NCBI GenBank assembly: GCA_037131165.1
Contig: JBAXRO010000003.1
Location: forward strand, 1-63,419
Direction: 5' to 3'
Source: WLNJ01 sp037131165
Lineage (GTDB): Bacteria > Actinomycetota > Thermoleophilia > Solirubrobacterales > Solirubrobacteraceae
DNA length: 63,419 bases
Positions 37,282 to 45,485 of this stretch are shown here, piece by piece (the first letter of the stretch is position 1; the number at the start of each line of letters is the position of its first letter). The position numbers and the translations under genes were made by a program. Below the pieces are notes generated by a model. That model was given only the letters and a program-made list of their open reading frames with translations. It did not search any database and had not been told where the DNA came from.

Positions 37282-38367
37282 ATGCACGAGACCTTCTTCC
37301 AGACCTGGGACCTGAGCGGTCTCGAGTTGCCCAACCGGCTGGTGATGGCCCCGCTGACGAGGATGAGGGCATCGGCCGAAGGGGTGATGGGGCCGCTGAA
37401 CGCCGAGTACTACGCACAGCGCGCATCGGCAGGCCTGATCATCTCGGAGGGGACCTTTCCCCATCATTCGGGCAAGTCGTACCCCGGGCAGCCTGGCCTC
37501 GAGACCCCCGAGCAGATCGAGGGCTGGCGGCTCGTCACCGATGCGATCCACGGTGCCGGCGGGCGTGCGTTCGTCCAAGTGATGCATGGCGGGCGGATCA
37601 GCCACGAGCGGATCATCCCCGGCGGGCTGCAGCCGGTCGCGCCGAGCGCGGTCAGGCCCGAGGGCATGGCACGGTTGGCGGGCGAGAAGCTCCCGCTCCC
37701 GACCCCGAGGGCGATCGAGACCGACGAGATCCCCGTCGTCCAGGAGCATTTCGCGACCGCTTCGGCCAACGCGATCGAAGCGGGATTCGACGGCGTCGAG
37801 CTGCACTCGGCCAACGGTTACCTGCTCCACGAGTTCCTCTCCGACGTGACCAACCTGCGCGAGGACGACTGGGGAGGAAGCGTCGCCAACAGGGTCAGGT
37901 TCGTTGTCGAGACGGCCGCGCTCTGCGCCGGGCGGATCGGCGCCGGCAGGGTCGGGATCAGGATCAGCCCCGGGCAGAACGTCAACGACATCTCGGAAAC
38001 CGGGGCGGAGGAGACCTACCCGAGGCTGCTCGAGCAGCTCGAGTCGCTCGGGCTCGCTTACGTCCACGTGATGGAGTCCCCACCCGACGCTGGCTGGTCG
38101 GCCGTCGACCTCGTTCGCGGGAGCTGGAACGGGACCCTGATCGTCAACTCCAACTTCACGAACGAATGGCCGCCCGACGTGGCCGAACGCGCGCTGCTCG
38201 ACGGCCGCGGCGACCTCTACTGCTATGGCCGAAGCTTCATCTCCAACCCGGATCTGGTCGAGCGGATCAGGAACGGGTCGCCGATCGCCCAGGCCGACCC
38301 GAAGACCTTCTACGGCGGCGGTCGTGAGGGCTACACCGACTACCCGGCGCTCGCCGAGCAGGCTTGA
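37282..38367 (+). CDS. NADH:flavin oxidoreductase, old yellow enzyme family
   Basis: Protein of 361 residues with the FMN-barrel pattern of old yellow enzymes: NRLVMAPLTRMRA at the start, FVQVMHGGRIS, the substrate-binding pair His175/Asn178 in VELHSANGYLLHEFL, DDWGGS and the FMN-phosphate loop near CYGRSFISNPDLV. They reduce activated C=C bonds, such as enones or nitro-compounds, with NAD(P)H. GGGAGA upstream of ATG 37282 serves as ribosome site. A thioesterase starts 3 bases after the stop. The natural substrate is not known. Confidence 0.92.
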   Translation: MHETFFQTWDLSGLELPNRLVMAPLTRMRASAEGVMGPLNAEYYAQRASAGLIISEGTFPHHSGKSYPGQPGLETPEQIEGWRLVTDAIHGAGGRAFVQVMHGGRISHERIIPGGLQPVAPSAVRPEGMARLAGEKLPLPTPRAIETDEIPVVQEHFATASANAIEAGFDGVELHSANGYLLHEFLSDVTNLREDDWGGSVANRVRFVVETAALCAGRIGAGRVGIRISPGQNVNDISETGAEETYPRLLEQLESLGLAYVHVMESPPDAGWSAVDLVRGSWNGTLIVNSNFTNEWPPDVAERALLDGRGDLYCYGRSFISNPDLVERIRNGSPIAQADPKTFYGGGREGYTDYPALAEQA

Positions 38368-38370
38368 GCC

Positions 38371-38766
38371 ATGGCCTTCACTCATTCGCTGCGCGTCCGG
38401 TATGGCGAGTGCGACCCCCAGGGTGTCGCCTTCAACGCCAACTACCTTGCTTGGTTCGACGTGGCGATCACCGAACTGTGGCGCGAGCGGCTGGGTGGCT
38501 ACCAGGAGCTGCTTGAGACAGGGGTGGACAGTGTCGTGGCCGAAGCGACCGTCAGGTACCTCAAGCCCGTCGCCTTCGACGACCTGATCGAGCTCGGGGT
38601 CACCGTCGGGCGGATCGGCAACACGAGCCTCGTCACCGACCACAGCATCTCCCGTGCCGGCGAGACCTGCGCGGAGGGGGCGATCCGTTACGTGTTCATC
38701 TCCGCCGCCGACGGCAGGCCGACCCCGATCCCGGATCGCGTCCGCTCGGCTCTTGAATCGGTCTGA
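38371..38766 (+). CDS. acyl-CoA thioesterase, hotdog fold (4HBT/YbgC type)
   Basis: Protein of 131 residues with the single-hotdog pattern: RVRYGECDPQGVAFNANYLAWFDVA carries the catalytic aspartate Asp15 (family motif D-x-x-G-x-x-(F/Y)). The rest (VVAEATVRYLKPVAFDDLIEL, HSISRAGE) matches YbgC-like proteins. It would release acids from acyl-CoA or 4-hydroxybenzoyl-CoA. It starts 3 bases after the old yellow enzyme stop and is probably co-transcribed. Convergent with the VOC gene. Confidence 0.9.
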   Translation: MAFTHSLRVRYGECDPQGVAFNANYLAWFDVAITELWRERLGGYQELLETGVDSVVAEATVRYLKPVAFDDLIELGVTVGRIGNTSLVTDHSISRAGETCAEGAIRYVFISAADGRPTPIPDRVRSALESV

Positions 38767-38769
38767 CGC

Positions 38770-39273
38770 TCAGACCGAGGCGGGGTGTGGTGCTTCCGCC
38801 TCGGCCAGCAGGGAGTGCAGGTCGAGCGGCGCGGTGACCATCGAGAGCGTCCCGTCGCCGTCGCGCGGCCACTGCTCCGGTGGCCTGTCGCGGTAGAGCT
38901 CGAGCCCGTTGCCGTCAGGGTCGGTCAGGTAGAGGGCCTCGCTGACCCCGTGGTCCGAGGCGCCGTCGAGTCGGACCCCCGTGTCGAGGAGTCGCTTGAG
39001 TGCGACTCCAAGCGACCGTCGGTCCGGGTAGAGAATCGCGGCGTGGAACAGGCCGGTCGTTCCCGGAGGGGGAGCGGAGCCGCCGCGGCTGGTCCATGTA
39101 TTCAACCCGATGTGGTGGTGGTAGCCGCCTGCCGAGAGGAACGCCGCCTCGTTGCCGAACCGTTGGGTCAGCGCGAAGCCGAGAGCGTCGCGGTAGAAGG
39201 CGATGGCGCGATCGAGGTCTGCGACCTTCAGGTGCACGTGTCCGATCGTTGTTCGGGGGTCGAGCTCAGGCAT
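38770..39273 (-). CDS. VOC family protein (extradiol-dioxygenase-like)
   Basis: Protein of 167 residues. One glyoxalase/dioxygenase fold with the metal ligands His12 or 14 in IGHVHLKVADL, a His in YHHHIGLNTW and Glu in GLELYRD. VADLDRAIAFYRDALGF and YLTDPDGNG are typical. The family spans glyoxalases, ring-cleaving dioxygenases and resistance proteins, and a CatE-like ring cleavage is possible. ATG 39273 is supported by the motif position. It diverges from the SDR gene. Confidence 0.87.
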   Translation of the reverse strand: MPELDPRTTIGHVHLKVADLDRAIAFYRDALGFALTQRFGNEAAFLSAGGYHHHIGLNTWTSRGGSAPPPGTTGLFHAAILYPDRRSLGVALKRLLDTGVRLDGASDHGVSEALYLTDPDGNGLELYRDRPPEQWPRDGDGTLSMVTAPLDLHSLLAEAEAPHPASV

Positions 39274-39323
39274 TGCTTACTGAAGGTTAGCAGTCCAGAC
39301 TGCCTCGGACTGACGGTAGCCGG

Positions 39324-39343
39324 GGCCCGGTCAAGGCCGGGCC
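39324..39343. repeat. hairpin in the VOC/SDR divergent spacer
   Basis: GGCCCGG (39324-39330) pairs with CCGGGCC (39337-39343), a 7-bp stem and 6-base loop. No gene ends beside it, so its role is unclear. Confidence 0.5.
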
Positions 39344-39381
39344 TTCGGGTGCCATCGGCTCGCGAGGGCCTGCGCAATCGC

Positions 39382-39395
39382 ACTACATCAGTAGT
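39382..39395. promoter_or_regulatory. ACTAC-N4-GTAGT dyad upstream of the SDR gene, possible operator
   Basis: Exact 5-bp dyad (39382-39386 and 39391-39395) with four bases between, 78 bases before the SDR ATG, in the divergent spacer. Such dyads are usual for TetR-type operators, but no regulator gene is nearby. Confidence 0.35.
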
Positions 39396-39472
39396 CCAGT
39401 TACGATCCACTTGACGCCTTTCCAGCGGCCACAGCCAACCACGAGATCAGCGATCTCAGGAGGAAACGAACC

Positions 39473-40333
39473 ATGGGTGATTTCGAAGGCAGGACAGTGC
39501 TCATCTCGGGCGGCAGCCGTGGGATCGGCGAAGCGATCGCCGTCAAGCTCGCATCCGAGGGGGCCAACATCGCCCTGATCGCCAAGACCGACACCCCGGA
39601 CCCGCGCCTCCCGGGCACCATCCACACCGCCGCTGCCGCGATTGAGGCGGCTGGCGGCAAGGCCCTGCCGATCGTCGGTGACATCAGGGACGAGCAGTCC
39701 GTCGCCGATGCCGTCGAGAAGGCGGTCGAGGCGTTCGGAGGGATCGACATCTGCATCAACAACGCTTCGGCGATCAACCTGGCGAAGCCGGCGGACCTGC
39801 CGATCAAGCGCTACGACCTGATGCTCGACATCAACGCCCGCGGGGCGTTCGCGGTCATGCAGGCCTGCATCCCGCACCTCAGGGAATCCGACCGGGCTCA
39901 CATCCTCTCGCTCAGCCCGCCACTCGACAACGACCCCAAGTGGCTTGCCCAGCACGCCCCCTACACCCTCTCGAAGTTCGGGATGTCGATGCTGACGCTC
40001 GGATTCGGCGCGACCGAGGCGGAGAACGGAGTTGCGGCCAACTGCCTTTGGCCACGAACGATCATCGCGACGGCTGCTGTCCAGAACCTGCTTGGCGGTG
40101 ACGAGGCGATGGGCCAGGCCCGGACGCCGGCGATCCTCGCCGCCGCCGCCGCCGTGGTCCTCGCCCGTGACCCCGCGGATTGCACCGGCAACACCTTCCT
40201 CGATGACGAAGTGCTGGCAGAGGCCGGAATCACCAATCTCTCCGGCTATCGCGCCGCCCCCGAGGGCGACCTGATCCTCGACGTATTCGTCGACGGATGG
40301 GGCGGATTCGGCCCCGACGGCCCGGCTGCCTGA
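39473..40333 (+). CDS. short-chain dehydrogenase/reductase (HSDL2-like)
   Basis: Protein of 286 residues. The NAD(P)-binding motif is SGGSRGIG at 11-18, NNAS near 98, and the Tyr-x-x-x-Lys catalytic pair is YTLSKFGM. SPP replaces the usual Ser segment before it but SLS is present. The length and the closing GDLILDVFVDGWG match hydroxysteroid dehydrogenase-like 2 (HSDL2) types. AGGAGG (39459-39464) lies 8 bases before ATG 39473. An acyl-CoA dehydrogenase follows on the same strand after 207 bases, so both may act in acyl-CoA or steroid breakdown. Confidence 0.9.
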   Translation: MGDFEGRTVLISGGSRGIGEAIAVKLASEGANIALIAKTDTPDPRLPGTIHTAAAAIEAAGGKALPIVGDIRDEQSVADAVEKAVEAFGGIDICINNASAINLAKPADLPIKRYDLMLDINARGAFAVMQACIPHLRESDRAHILSLSPPLDNDPKWLAQHAPYTLSKFGMSMLTLGFGATEAENGVAANCLWPRTIIATAAVQNLLGGDEAMGQARTPAILAAAAAVVLARDPADCTGNTFLDDEVLAEAGITNLSGYRAAPEGDLILDVFVDGWGGFGPDGPAA

Positions 40334-40473
40334 ACGCTGCGACACCGAGGCGGGCGGCTCCCGCGATGGCTGGCTGAACCTTTCCGGCCAGTGGCGCCGT
40401 ATCCAAGTCCGGGTGACAATCGCACTTCTTCCGCATGCCGTCGCGGTGGGGAGTACCATTCGAACCCTGTTCG

Positions 40474-40489
40474 TTGACTCGCGAGTCAA
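40474..40489. promoter_or_regulatory. perfect 16-bp palindrome TTGACTCGCGAGTCAA before acyl-CoA dehydrogenase gene
   Basis: The 16 bases read the same on both strands. The first six (TTGACT) also fit a -35 hexamer. It lies 51 bases before the acyl-CoA dehydrogenase ATG, the position expected for a repressor operator, probably TetR-type. Confidence 0.6.
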
Positions 40490-40540
40490 TGAATCGGAAT
40501 CAGTCCCTCGGATAACAGGATCGAAAGGAAGTACAGCCAC

Positions 40541-41803
40541 ATGGCAACAACCGCCCCCGAGCCCACAGCCGAAGAGACACCGGGCGCTGAGCCCAGCTTC
40601 TCGCTCGCGCTGAACCAAGACCAGAAGGACCTCGTCGAATGGGTCCACGGTTTCTCCGAGGGAGTCATCCGTCCCGCAGCCCACGAGTGGGATGAGCGTG
40701 AGGAGTTCCCGTGGGAGATCGTCCAGGAAGCCGCCAAGATCGGCCTCTACGGATTCGAGGCGATGGGCCAGTTCTTCGCCGATCCGACCGGGCTGAGCAT
40801 GCCGCTCGTAAGCGAGGAACTGTTCTGGGGAGACGCCGGCATCGGCATGTCGATCCAGGGAACCGGCCTTGCCGTGGCAGCAATCGTCGGCCAGGGAACT
40901 CCTGAGCAGATCGGGACATGGGTCCCGGAGTGCTACGGCACCGAGACGGACGTCAAGATCGCCGCGTTCTGCGCCTCGGAGCCCGAGGCCGGATCGGACG
41001 TCTCCGCCCAGCGCACAACCGCCAAGTTCGACGAAGCCACCAACGAGTGGGTCATCAATGGCCAGAAGGCATGGGCGACCAACGGTGGCATCGCGAACGT
41101 CCACGTGATCACTGCGGTGGTCGACAAGGAGCTCGGCTCGCGTGGCCAGGCGGCGTTCATCATCCCGCCCAACACGAAGGGCTGTGAGCAGGGCGCCAAG
41201 GTCAAGAAGCACGGCATCCGCGCATCCCACACGGCTGATATCCACCTCGACGATTGCCGGATCCCGGCGGAGATGGTGCTCGGCGGCAAGGAGAAGCTCG
41301 ACGAGCGCCTCGCCCGGGTCCGCGAAGGCAAGAAGGCCAAGAGCCAGGCAGCCATGCAGACGTTCGAGGCCACTCGCCCGATCGTCGGCGCTCAGGCCCT
41401 CGGCATCGCCCGCGCGGCCTACGAGTACGCACTCGAGTACGCAAAGACGCGCGAGCAGTTCGGCCGTCCGATCATCGACAACCAGTCGATCGCTTTCGAT
41501 CTCGCCGACATGGCAATGGAGATCGACGCCGCCCGCCTGCTCGTCTGGCGCGCAGCCTGGATGGGTCGCAACGGTGTCGAGTTCAAGAACGCCGAAGGCT
41601 CGATGAGCAAGGCGAAGGCCGGCGAGGTCGCAGTCAAGGCGACCGAGCGTGCCATCCAGATCCTCGGTGGGAACGGCTACACCCGTGAGTACCCGGTCGA
41701 GCGTTGGCACCGTGACGCCAAGATCTACATGATCTTCGAGGGCACCTCGGAGATCCAGCGGGTCGTCATCTCTCGCGCGATCAGCGGGATGCGCCTGCGC
41801 TAG
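40541..41803 (+). CDS. acyl-CoA dehydrogenase
   Basis: Protein of 420 residues, FAD-dependent. N-terminal helical domain, middle beta-domain with AFCASEPEAGSDVS and KAWATNGGIANV, then C-terminal helices with EYAKTREQFGRPI, MAIQILGGNGYTREYPVERWHRD and FEGTSEIQR, which carries the catalytic glutamate. It makes the 2,3-double bond of an acyl-CoA and passes electrons to ETF. Chain length cannot be told. A palindrome just upstream suggests repressor control. A strong hairpin follows the stop. Confidence 0.95.
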   Translation: MATTAPEPTAEETPGAEPSFSLALNQDQKDLVEWVHGFSEGVIRPAAHEWDEREEFPWEIVQEAAKIGLYGFEAMGQFFADPTGLSMPLVSEELFWGDAGIGMSIQGTGLAVAAIVGQGTPEQIGTWVPECYGTETDVKIAAFCASEPEAGSDVSAQRTTAKFDEATNEWVINGQKAWATNGGIANVHVITAVVDKELGSRGQAAFIIPPNTKGCEQGAKVKKHGIRASHTADIHLDDCRIPAEMVLGGKEKLDERLARVREGKKAKSQAAMQTFEATRPIVGAQALGIARAAYEYALEYAKTREQFGRPIIDNQSIAFDLADMAMEIDAARLLVWRAAWMGRNGVEFKNAEGSMSKAKAGEVAVKATERAIQILGGNGYTREYPVERWHRDAKIYMIFEGTSEIQRVVISRAISGMRLR

Positions 41804-41813
41804 GAAGTTCTCT

Positions 41814-41845
41814 CGGCGGCTCGGGGTTATCGCCTCGAGCCGCCG
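41814..41845 (+). terminator. terminator after acyl-CoA dehydrogenase
   Basis: CGGCGGCTCG (41814-41823) pairs exactly with CGAGCCGCCG (41836-41845) around a 12-base loop, beginning 11 bases after the stop. The following bases are only mildly T-rich (TCCTCTT). Confidence 0.75.
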
Positions 41846-41924
41846 GGCGATCCTCTTCGCGACCGTGGTGGGAACTCCGGCCCGCCGGCTCGCCGGTTGC
41901 CTGCGCCGGTTACCCTTGGGTTGA

Positions 41925-43154
41925 ATGCGAAGCAGCAGACGGAATCGCACATTCGTGCGAGCCGGCGCTGCCGCTGCCCTGTCCACCGCGGTGGTGCTGG
42001 CAGTGGCACCGGCACTCGCCAATCGCGAACAGCGACCGCCGACACGGGCCGTAAAGGCCGTCGGCTCGGTCTCGTGGCCGCTCGACCTCGTTTCGGCCTC
42101 GCTCCGCCAGAGCGGGCTCGACCTGCGCTTCTCCGTCAGGACGACCGGCACGATCAGCGCCAAGTCGATCGCCACACAGCCGGGAAGGTCACTCTGCCTC
42201 GACCTCTACCGAGCGGTCCCCGGAGCCCCGGTCAGGCAGATCTGCCTGCGGCTCGTCGGCGGCAAGGCGCGGATCGTGCGCGAAGACCTGACGCGCGCGG
42301 GGGCGGTCCGGTCCAAGAAGGTGCTCGGAGCGGTCGTGCGTCGGCCGTCGCCGACACAGCTCGACACGAGCTTCTCTGCCGCCGATGTCGGAATTGGAAG
42401 GGGGCCGTTCCGCTGGCGGGCGGCCACGACCTGGACGGACGGTGGGGGCTGCGTCGGCTCGGGTTGCGCCGACATCCTCCCACCGAGACCGGCCCGGATC
42501 ACGTTCAAGGACCCGATCCCCGCGGGCTGCGAGGCGAGCGGGGCCTCGTATCGCTCCAACGGGGCAAGGCGCGGACGGACGGTAGCGATCTCTTATGACG
42601 ATGGGCCGTCGTCCTACACTCCCGCCGTCCTCAACCTGCTCAAGAAGCATCGCGCCCACGCGACCTTCTTCCAGCTGGGGAACCAGATGGCGGGGCGCTC
42701 GGCGATCGAGCGACGGATACTCGCCGAAGGGCACTCGATCGGCAACCATTCGTGGTCCCACCCGGTGCTGTCGGGCGGTGGTTCGCTCGCCGACTCGCAG
42801 ATCCGGGCGACGAAGGCCAAGATCATCTCCCAGACCGGGTTCAGGCCCTGCCTCTTCCGGCCGCCATACGGCGCCAAGTCGGCCGGCCTGATCCGGATCG
42901 CACGGTCGCACGGGTTTCTCACGGTCAACTGGGACGTTGACCCTTCCGACTGGTCGCGCCCCGGGGCAGGCGCGATCGTCTCACGCGTGATGTCGCAGGT
43001 CAGGCCCGGCTCGATCATCCTGCTCCACGACGGCGGAGGTGAGCGAAGCCAGTCGGTGGCCGCAACCGATTCGATTCTCAGGCAGTTGGGCAAGCGCGGC
43101 TACCGTGTCGTAAGCGTGGAAAAGCTGCTTGGACTCAAGGCGATCTACCGATGA
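41925..43154 (+). CDS. secreted polysaccharide deacetylase (NodB homology)
   Basis: Protein of 409 residues. Residues 1-33 are a signal peptide. A beta-rich domain of about 185 residues precedes the NodB domain, which carries SYDDGP (Asp225, Asp226), the zinc histidines in HSIGNHSWSHP, RPPYG, WDVDPSDW and ILLHDGG, all catalytic positions intact. These enzymes remove N- or O-acetyl groups from peptidoglycan or polysaccharides. The stop overlaps the ATG of the 3D-domain protein (ATGA), so the wall enzymes are co-translated. Confidence 0.9.
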   Translation: MRSSRRNRTFVRAGAAAALSTAVVLAVAPALANREQRPPTRAVKAVGSVSWPLDLVSASLRQSGLDLRFSVRTTGTISAKSIATQPGRSLCLDLYRAVPGAPVRQICLRLVGGKARIVREDLTRAGAVRSKKVLGAVVRRPSPTQLDTSFSAADVGIGRGPFRWRAATTWTDGGGCVGSGCADILPPRPARITFKDPIPAGCEASGASYRSNGARRGRTVAISYDDGPSSYTPAVLNLLKKHRAHATFFQLGNQMAGRSAIERRILAEGHSIGNHSWSHPVLSGGGSLADSQIRATKAKIISQTGFRPCLFRPPYGAKSAGLIRIARSHGFLTVNWDVDPSDWSRPGAGAIVSRVMSQVRPGSIILLHDGGGERSQSVAATDSILRQLGKRGYRVVSVEKLLGLKAIYR

Positions 43155-44017
43155 AGGCCCGGATCGCGAACAAGCGTCGTACCTTCAGGTCCTTGCCGAT
43201 GATGCTGGCGGTGGCGCTGGTCGCCGCCCCGGTGGCTGGTGCCGCGAGCGGCGGGACGGCGCCCGGGTCCTCGAAGCCGCCCGCCCCGAAGTCGAGCAAG
43301 AAGAAGTCGACCAAGATCACGTTCCCGATCTCGAAGCCGACGACGCTCGGTGGCTTCCTGACGACCGAGTACTGGCCCGTGCCCGAGAAGTGGTTCGTCG
43401 GCAAGAAGGTCAAGGCCCCCGGCCTGACAAAGGCCCACAGGATCGACTTCCTCTATTCCGCGAGGGGAGTCGCGATGGAGGGAGACGGGCTCGACCTCGA
43501 CAACAAGCCGATCCACTGGGCCACCGGAAGCGGGAACTGGGTGGGGCGCAACGGGCAACCCGGGAGCTACTACTGGGTCGGCGAGATGTTCTGGCGCAAC
43601 CGCAACGGCGACGTCACCTTCCCGCTCGAGAGGGGTGGTTGGAGCAACGGCAGCTGCAAGAGGTTCGCTGCCAGGGGTAGCAAGTGCCGCTATGTCGGGC
43701 CTCGTGGCACCCGCTTCTCGACCGGGCCGTCGACAGGGGCCTCAGGAATAAAGCTCAGGCCGCTGCGGTCCGTCGCCGTCGATCCGAGGGTGATTCGGTA
43801 TGGGAGTGGTGTCTACATCCCGGCTTACGCGAAGGGTGGCTCCGACGGGTGGTTCTGTGCTGCCGACACGGGCGGGGCGATCAGGGGGCGGCACCTCGAC
43901 GTGTTCCGCAGAGCCCCCTCCAGCCCGAGCGGTGGGACGAGCCGACGCGGCCAATCGATCCGTGTCTGGCCACCGGACGTAACGAAGCGGCTATACCGGT
44001 CGCTCTGCCAGTTTTGA
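43151..44017 (+). CDS. secreted 3D-domain protein, probable cell-wall enzyme
   Basis: Protein of 288 residues. Signal peptide at 1-31, then a Lys/Ser/Pro-rich linker to about 55. The C-terminal 3D domain has the three aspartates that name it: VAVDPRVI, AADTGGAI and HLDVF, with VYIPAY between, the pattern of MltA-like lytic and YocH/Sps-type wall enzymes. Cysteines at KRF..CRY, WFCAAD and the C-terminus suggest secretion with disulfides. ATG 43151 overlaps the deacetylase stop. Its TGA overlaps a TTG start for the next gene. Role: cell-wall turnover, inferred. Confidence 0.82.
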   Translation: MKARIANKRRTFRSLPMMLAVALVAAPVAGAASGGTAPGSSKPPAPKSSKKKSTKITFPISKPTTLGGFLTTEYWPVPEKWFVGKKVKAPGLTKAHRIDFLYSARGVAMEGDGLDLDNKPIHWATGSGNWVGRNGQPGSYYWVGEMFWRNRNGDVTFPLERGGWSNGSCKRFAARGSKCRYVGPRGTRFSTGPSTGASGIKLRPLRSVAVDPRVIRYGSGVYIPAYAKGGSDGWFCAADTGGAIRGRHLDVFRRAPSSPSGGTSRRGQSIRVWPPDVTKRLYRSLCQF

Positions 44018-44739
44018 GCGGGGACGACCTCGACGAGCTGAACCTCGACGGTCGCGGGGCGATCGATCGGGAGTTGCTGGCCTGGGCCGGCTCTCACCTT
44101 GCCAAGGACGACCCGGCCCGGATCGAGCGGATCCTCAAGGAGATCGAGTCGGGCTTCGCGGCGATGAGCAGGATCGAGCACGCGATCTCGATATTCGGCT
44201 CGGCCAGAAGCAGGCCGGGCTCTCCCGAGTTCGAGATGGCTCGTGAGACGGCCAGACTGCTGGGTGAGATCGGCTTCGCGATCATCACCGGGGGCGGCCC
44301 CGGAGTGATGGAGGCCGCGAACATGGGCGCCCGAGAGGCCGGCGCCCTGTCGGTCGGGCTGAACATCGACCTGCCCCATGAGCAGGCCCCGAACTCCCAT
44401 CAGGACCTCTCACTGAGCTTCGAGCACTTCTTCGTCAGGAAGCTGATGTTCGTGCGCTACGCAAGCGGCTTCGTGATCGCCTCTGGGGGCTACGGGACCC
44501 TTGACGAGATGTTGGAGGCACTGGTGCTGATGCAGACGGCGAAGATCGAGCACTTCCCGCTCGTCCTGCTTGGCTCCGAGTGGTGGGAGGGCCTGCTCGA
44601 GTGGTTCGAGCGGCTGGTCGGGCTCGGGATGATCTCGCAGGGCGACCTCGAGCTGATCCACGTCGCACGGGACCCCGCTCACGCCGTCGAACTGGTCCTC
44701 GCAGAGGCCCGACACCCCCGCGCCGCAGGGTCCGGATGA
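44014..44739 (+). CDS. LOG family nucleotide-processing protein (TIGR00730 type)
   Basis: Protein of 241 residues if it starts at TTG 44014, overlapping the previous stop (TTGA). An in-frame ATG at 44164 would remove 50 residues. Family motifs are IFGSARSRPGSPEF, ITGGGPGVMEAANMGA and ASGGYGTLDEMLEAL. LOG enzymes cleave nucleoside 5'-monophosphates to base and ribose 5-phosphate, some making cytokinins. The canonical PGGxGTxxE reads SGGYGTLDE here: the first proline is replaced by serine but the glutamate is kept. Its stop overlaps the glutamine amidotransferase start. Confidence 0.87.
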   Translation: MSGDDLDELNLDGRGAIDRELLAWAGSHLAKDDPARIERILKEIESGFAAMSRIEHAISIFGSARSRPGSPEFEMARETARLLGEIGFAIITGGGPGVMEAANMGAREAGALSVGLNIDLPHEQAPNSHQDLSLSFEHFFVRKLMFVRYASGFVIASGGYGTLDEMLEALVLMQTAKIEHFPLVLLGSEWWEGLLEWFERLVGLGMISQGDLELIHVARDPAHAVELVLAEARHPRAAGSG

Positions 44740-45443
44740 GGGTCCTCGCTGTCCAACCGGACGCCGACGCCCCGCTCGGGCTGATTGCCGGGCCGCTGGC
44801 CGCCGCCGGGATCGAGGTCGAAGTCTGGGAACCGCGGCTGGCGACACCGCCGGCCGGGCCGTACGACGGGATCATTGTCCTCGGATCGAGCGCCAATCCC
44901 GACGAAGACCGCTTCGAGAGTTGGATCCCCGCGGTCAGGGGAGAGGTGTCGCTGGCGCTCGAGCTCGACATTCCCCTGCTCGGGATCTGTTTCGGCGCTC
45001 AGATCCTCACGGAGGAACTCGGCGGGAGGACGGCCAGGCTCGATCGGCCGGAGATCGGCTGGGTCGAACTGCAGCCGACCGCCGATGCGGCCGGCGATCC
45101 GCTGTTCGGCGAGATGCCGCCGGGCGGGGTACCGATGCTCCAGTGGCACCAGTACGCGATGGAATCGCCTCGCGGTGCTGTGGCCCTCGTCGAGCCGACC
45201 TCCTGCGAGCAGGCTTGGCGAATCGAAGGGCGGGACGTCTGGGCCGTCCAGTTCCACTTCGAGGCCGATGCGGCAATAGCCGCGGACTGGGTCGCAGGGT
45301 CGATCGACGAACTCGCGGCCAGAGGGCTTGATCCGTCCGGGTTGAGGGCGGCGTCTCACGCCTCTGCACCGAAGGCCGAGCCGGTCGCCACCGCGATCGC
45401 TGCGGGTTTCGCCTCGGTGGTTGCCTCACGCTCTGCATCCTGA
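44736..45443 (+). CDS. class I glutamine amidotransferase
   Basis: Protein of 235 residues. The catalytic cysteine lies in LLGICFGAQI and the His-x-Glu pair in VQFHFEAD. LGSSANPDED and QWHQYAME also match GMP-synthase-like amidotransferases of the YfeJ/GAT1 type. It would release ammonia from glutamine, or hydrolyse a gamma-glutamyl amide, for an unknown acceptor. ATG 44736 overlaps the LOG-family stop (ATGA), the third such overlap in this operon. Confidence 0.85.
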   Translation: MRVLAVQPDADAPLGLIAGPLAAAGIEVEVWEPRLATPPAGPYDGIIVLGSSANPDEDRFESWIPAVRGEVSLALELDIPLLGICFGAQILTEELGGRTARLDRPEIGWVELQPTADAAGDPLFGEMPPGGVPMLQWHQYAMESPRGAVALVEPTSCEQAWRIEGRDVWAVQFHFEADAAIAADWVAGSIDELAARGLDPSGLRAASHASAPKAEPVATAIAAGFASVVASRSAS

Positions 45444-45485
45444 TCGCTGCAACCTCAACGTCTGCCGGTGGTAGCGTGAATCGGG

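Noticed and set aside
39383..42175. Antisense open frame of 930 codons opposite the SDR, acyl-CoA dehydrogenase and deacetylase genes
   Set aside because: It crosses three unrelated genes and two spacers and has no recognisable domain.
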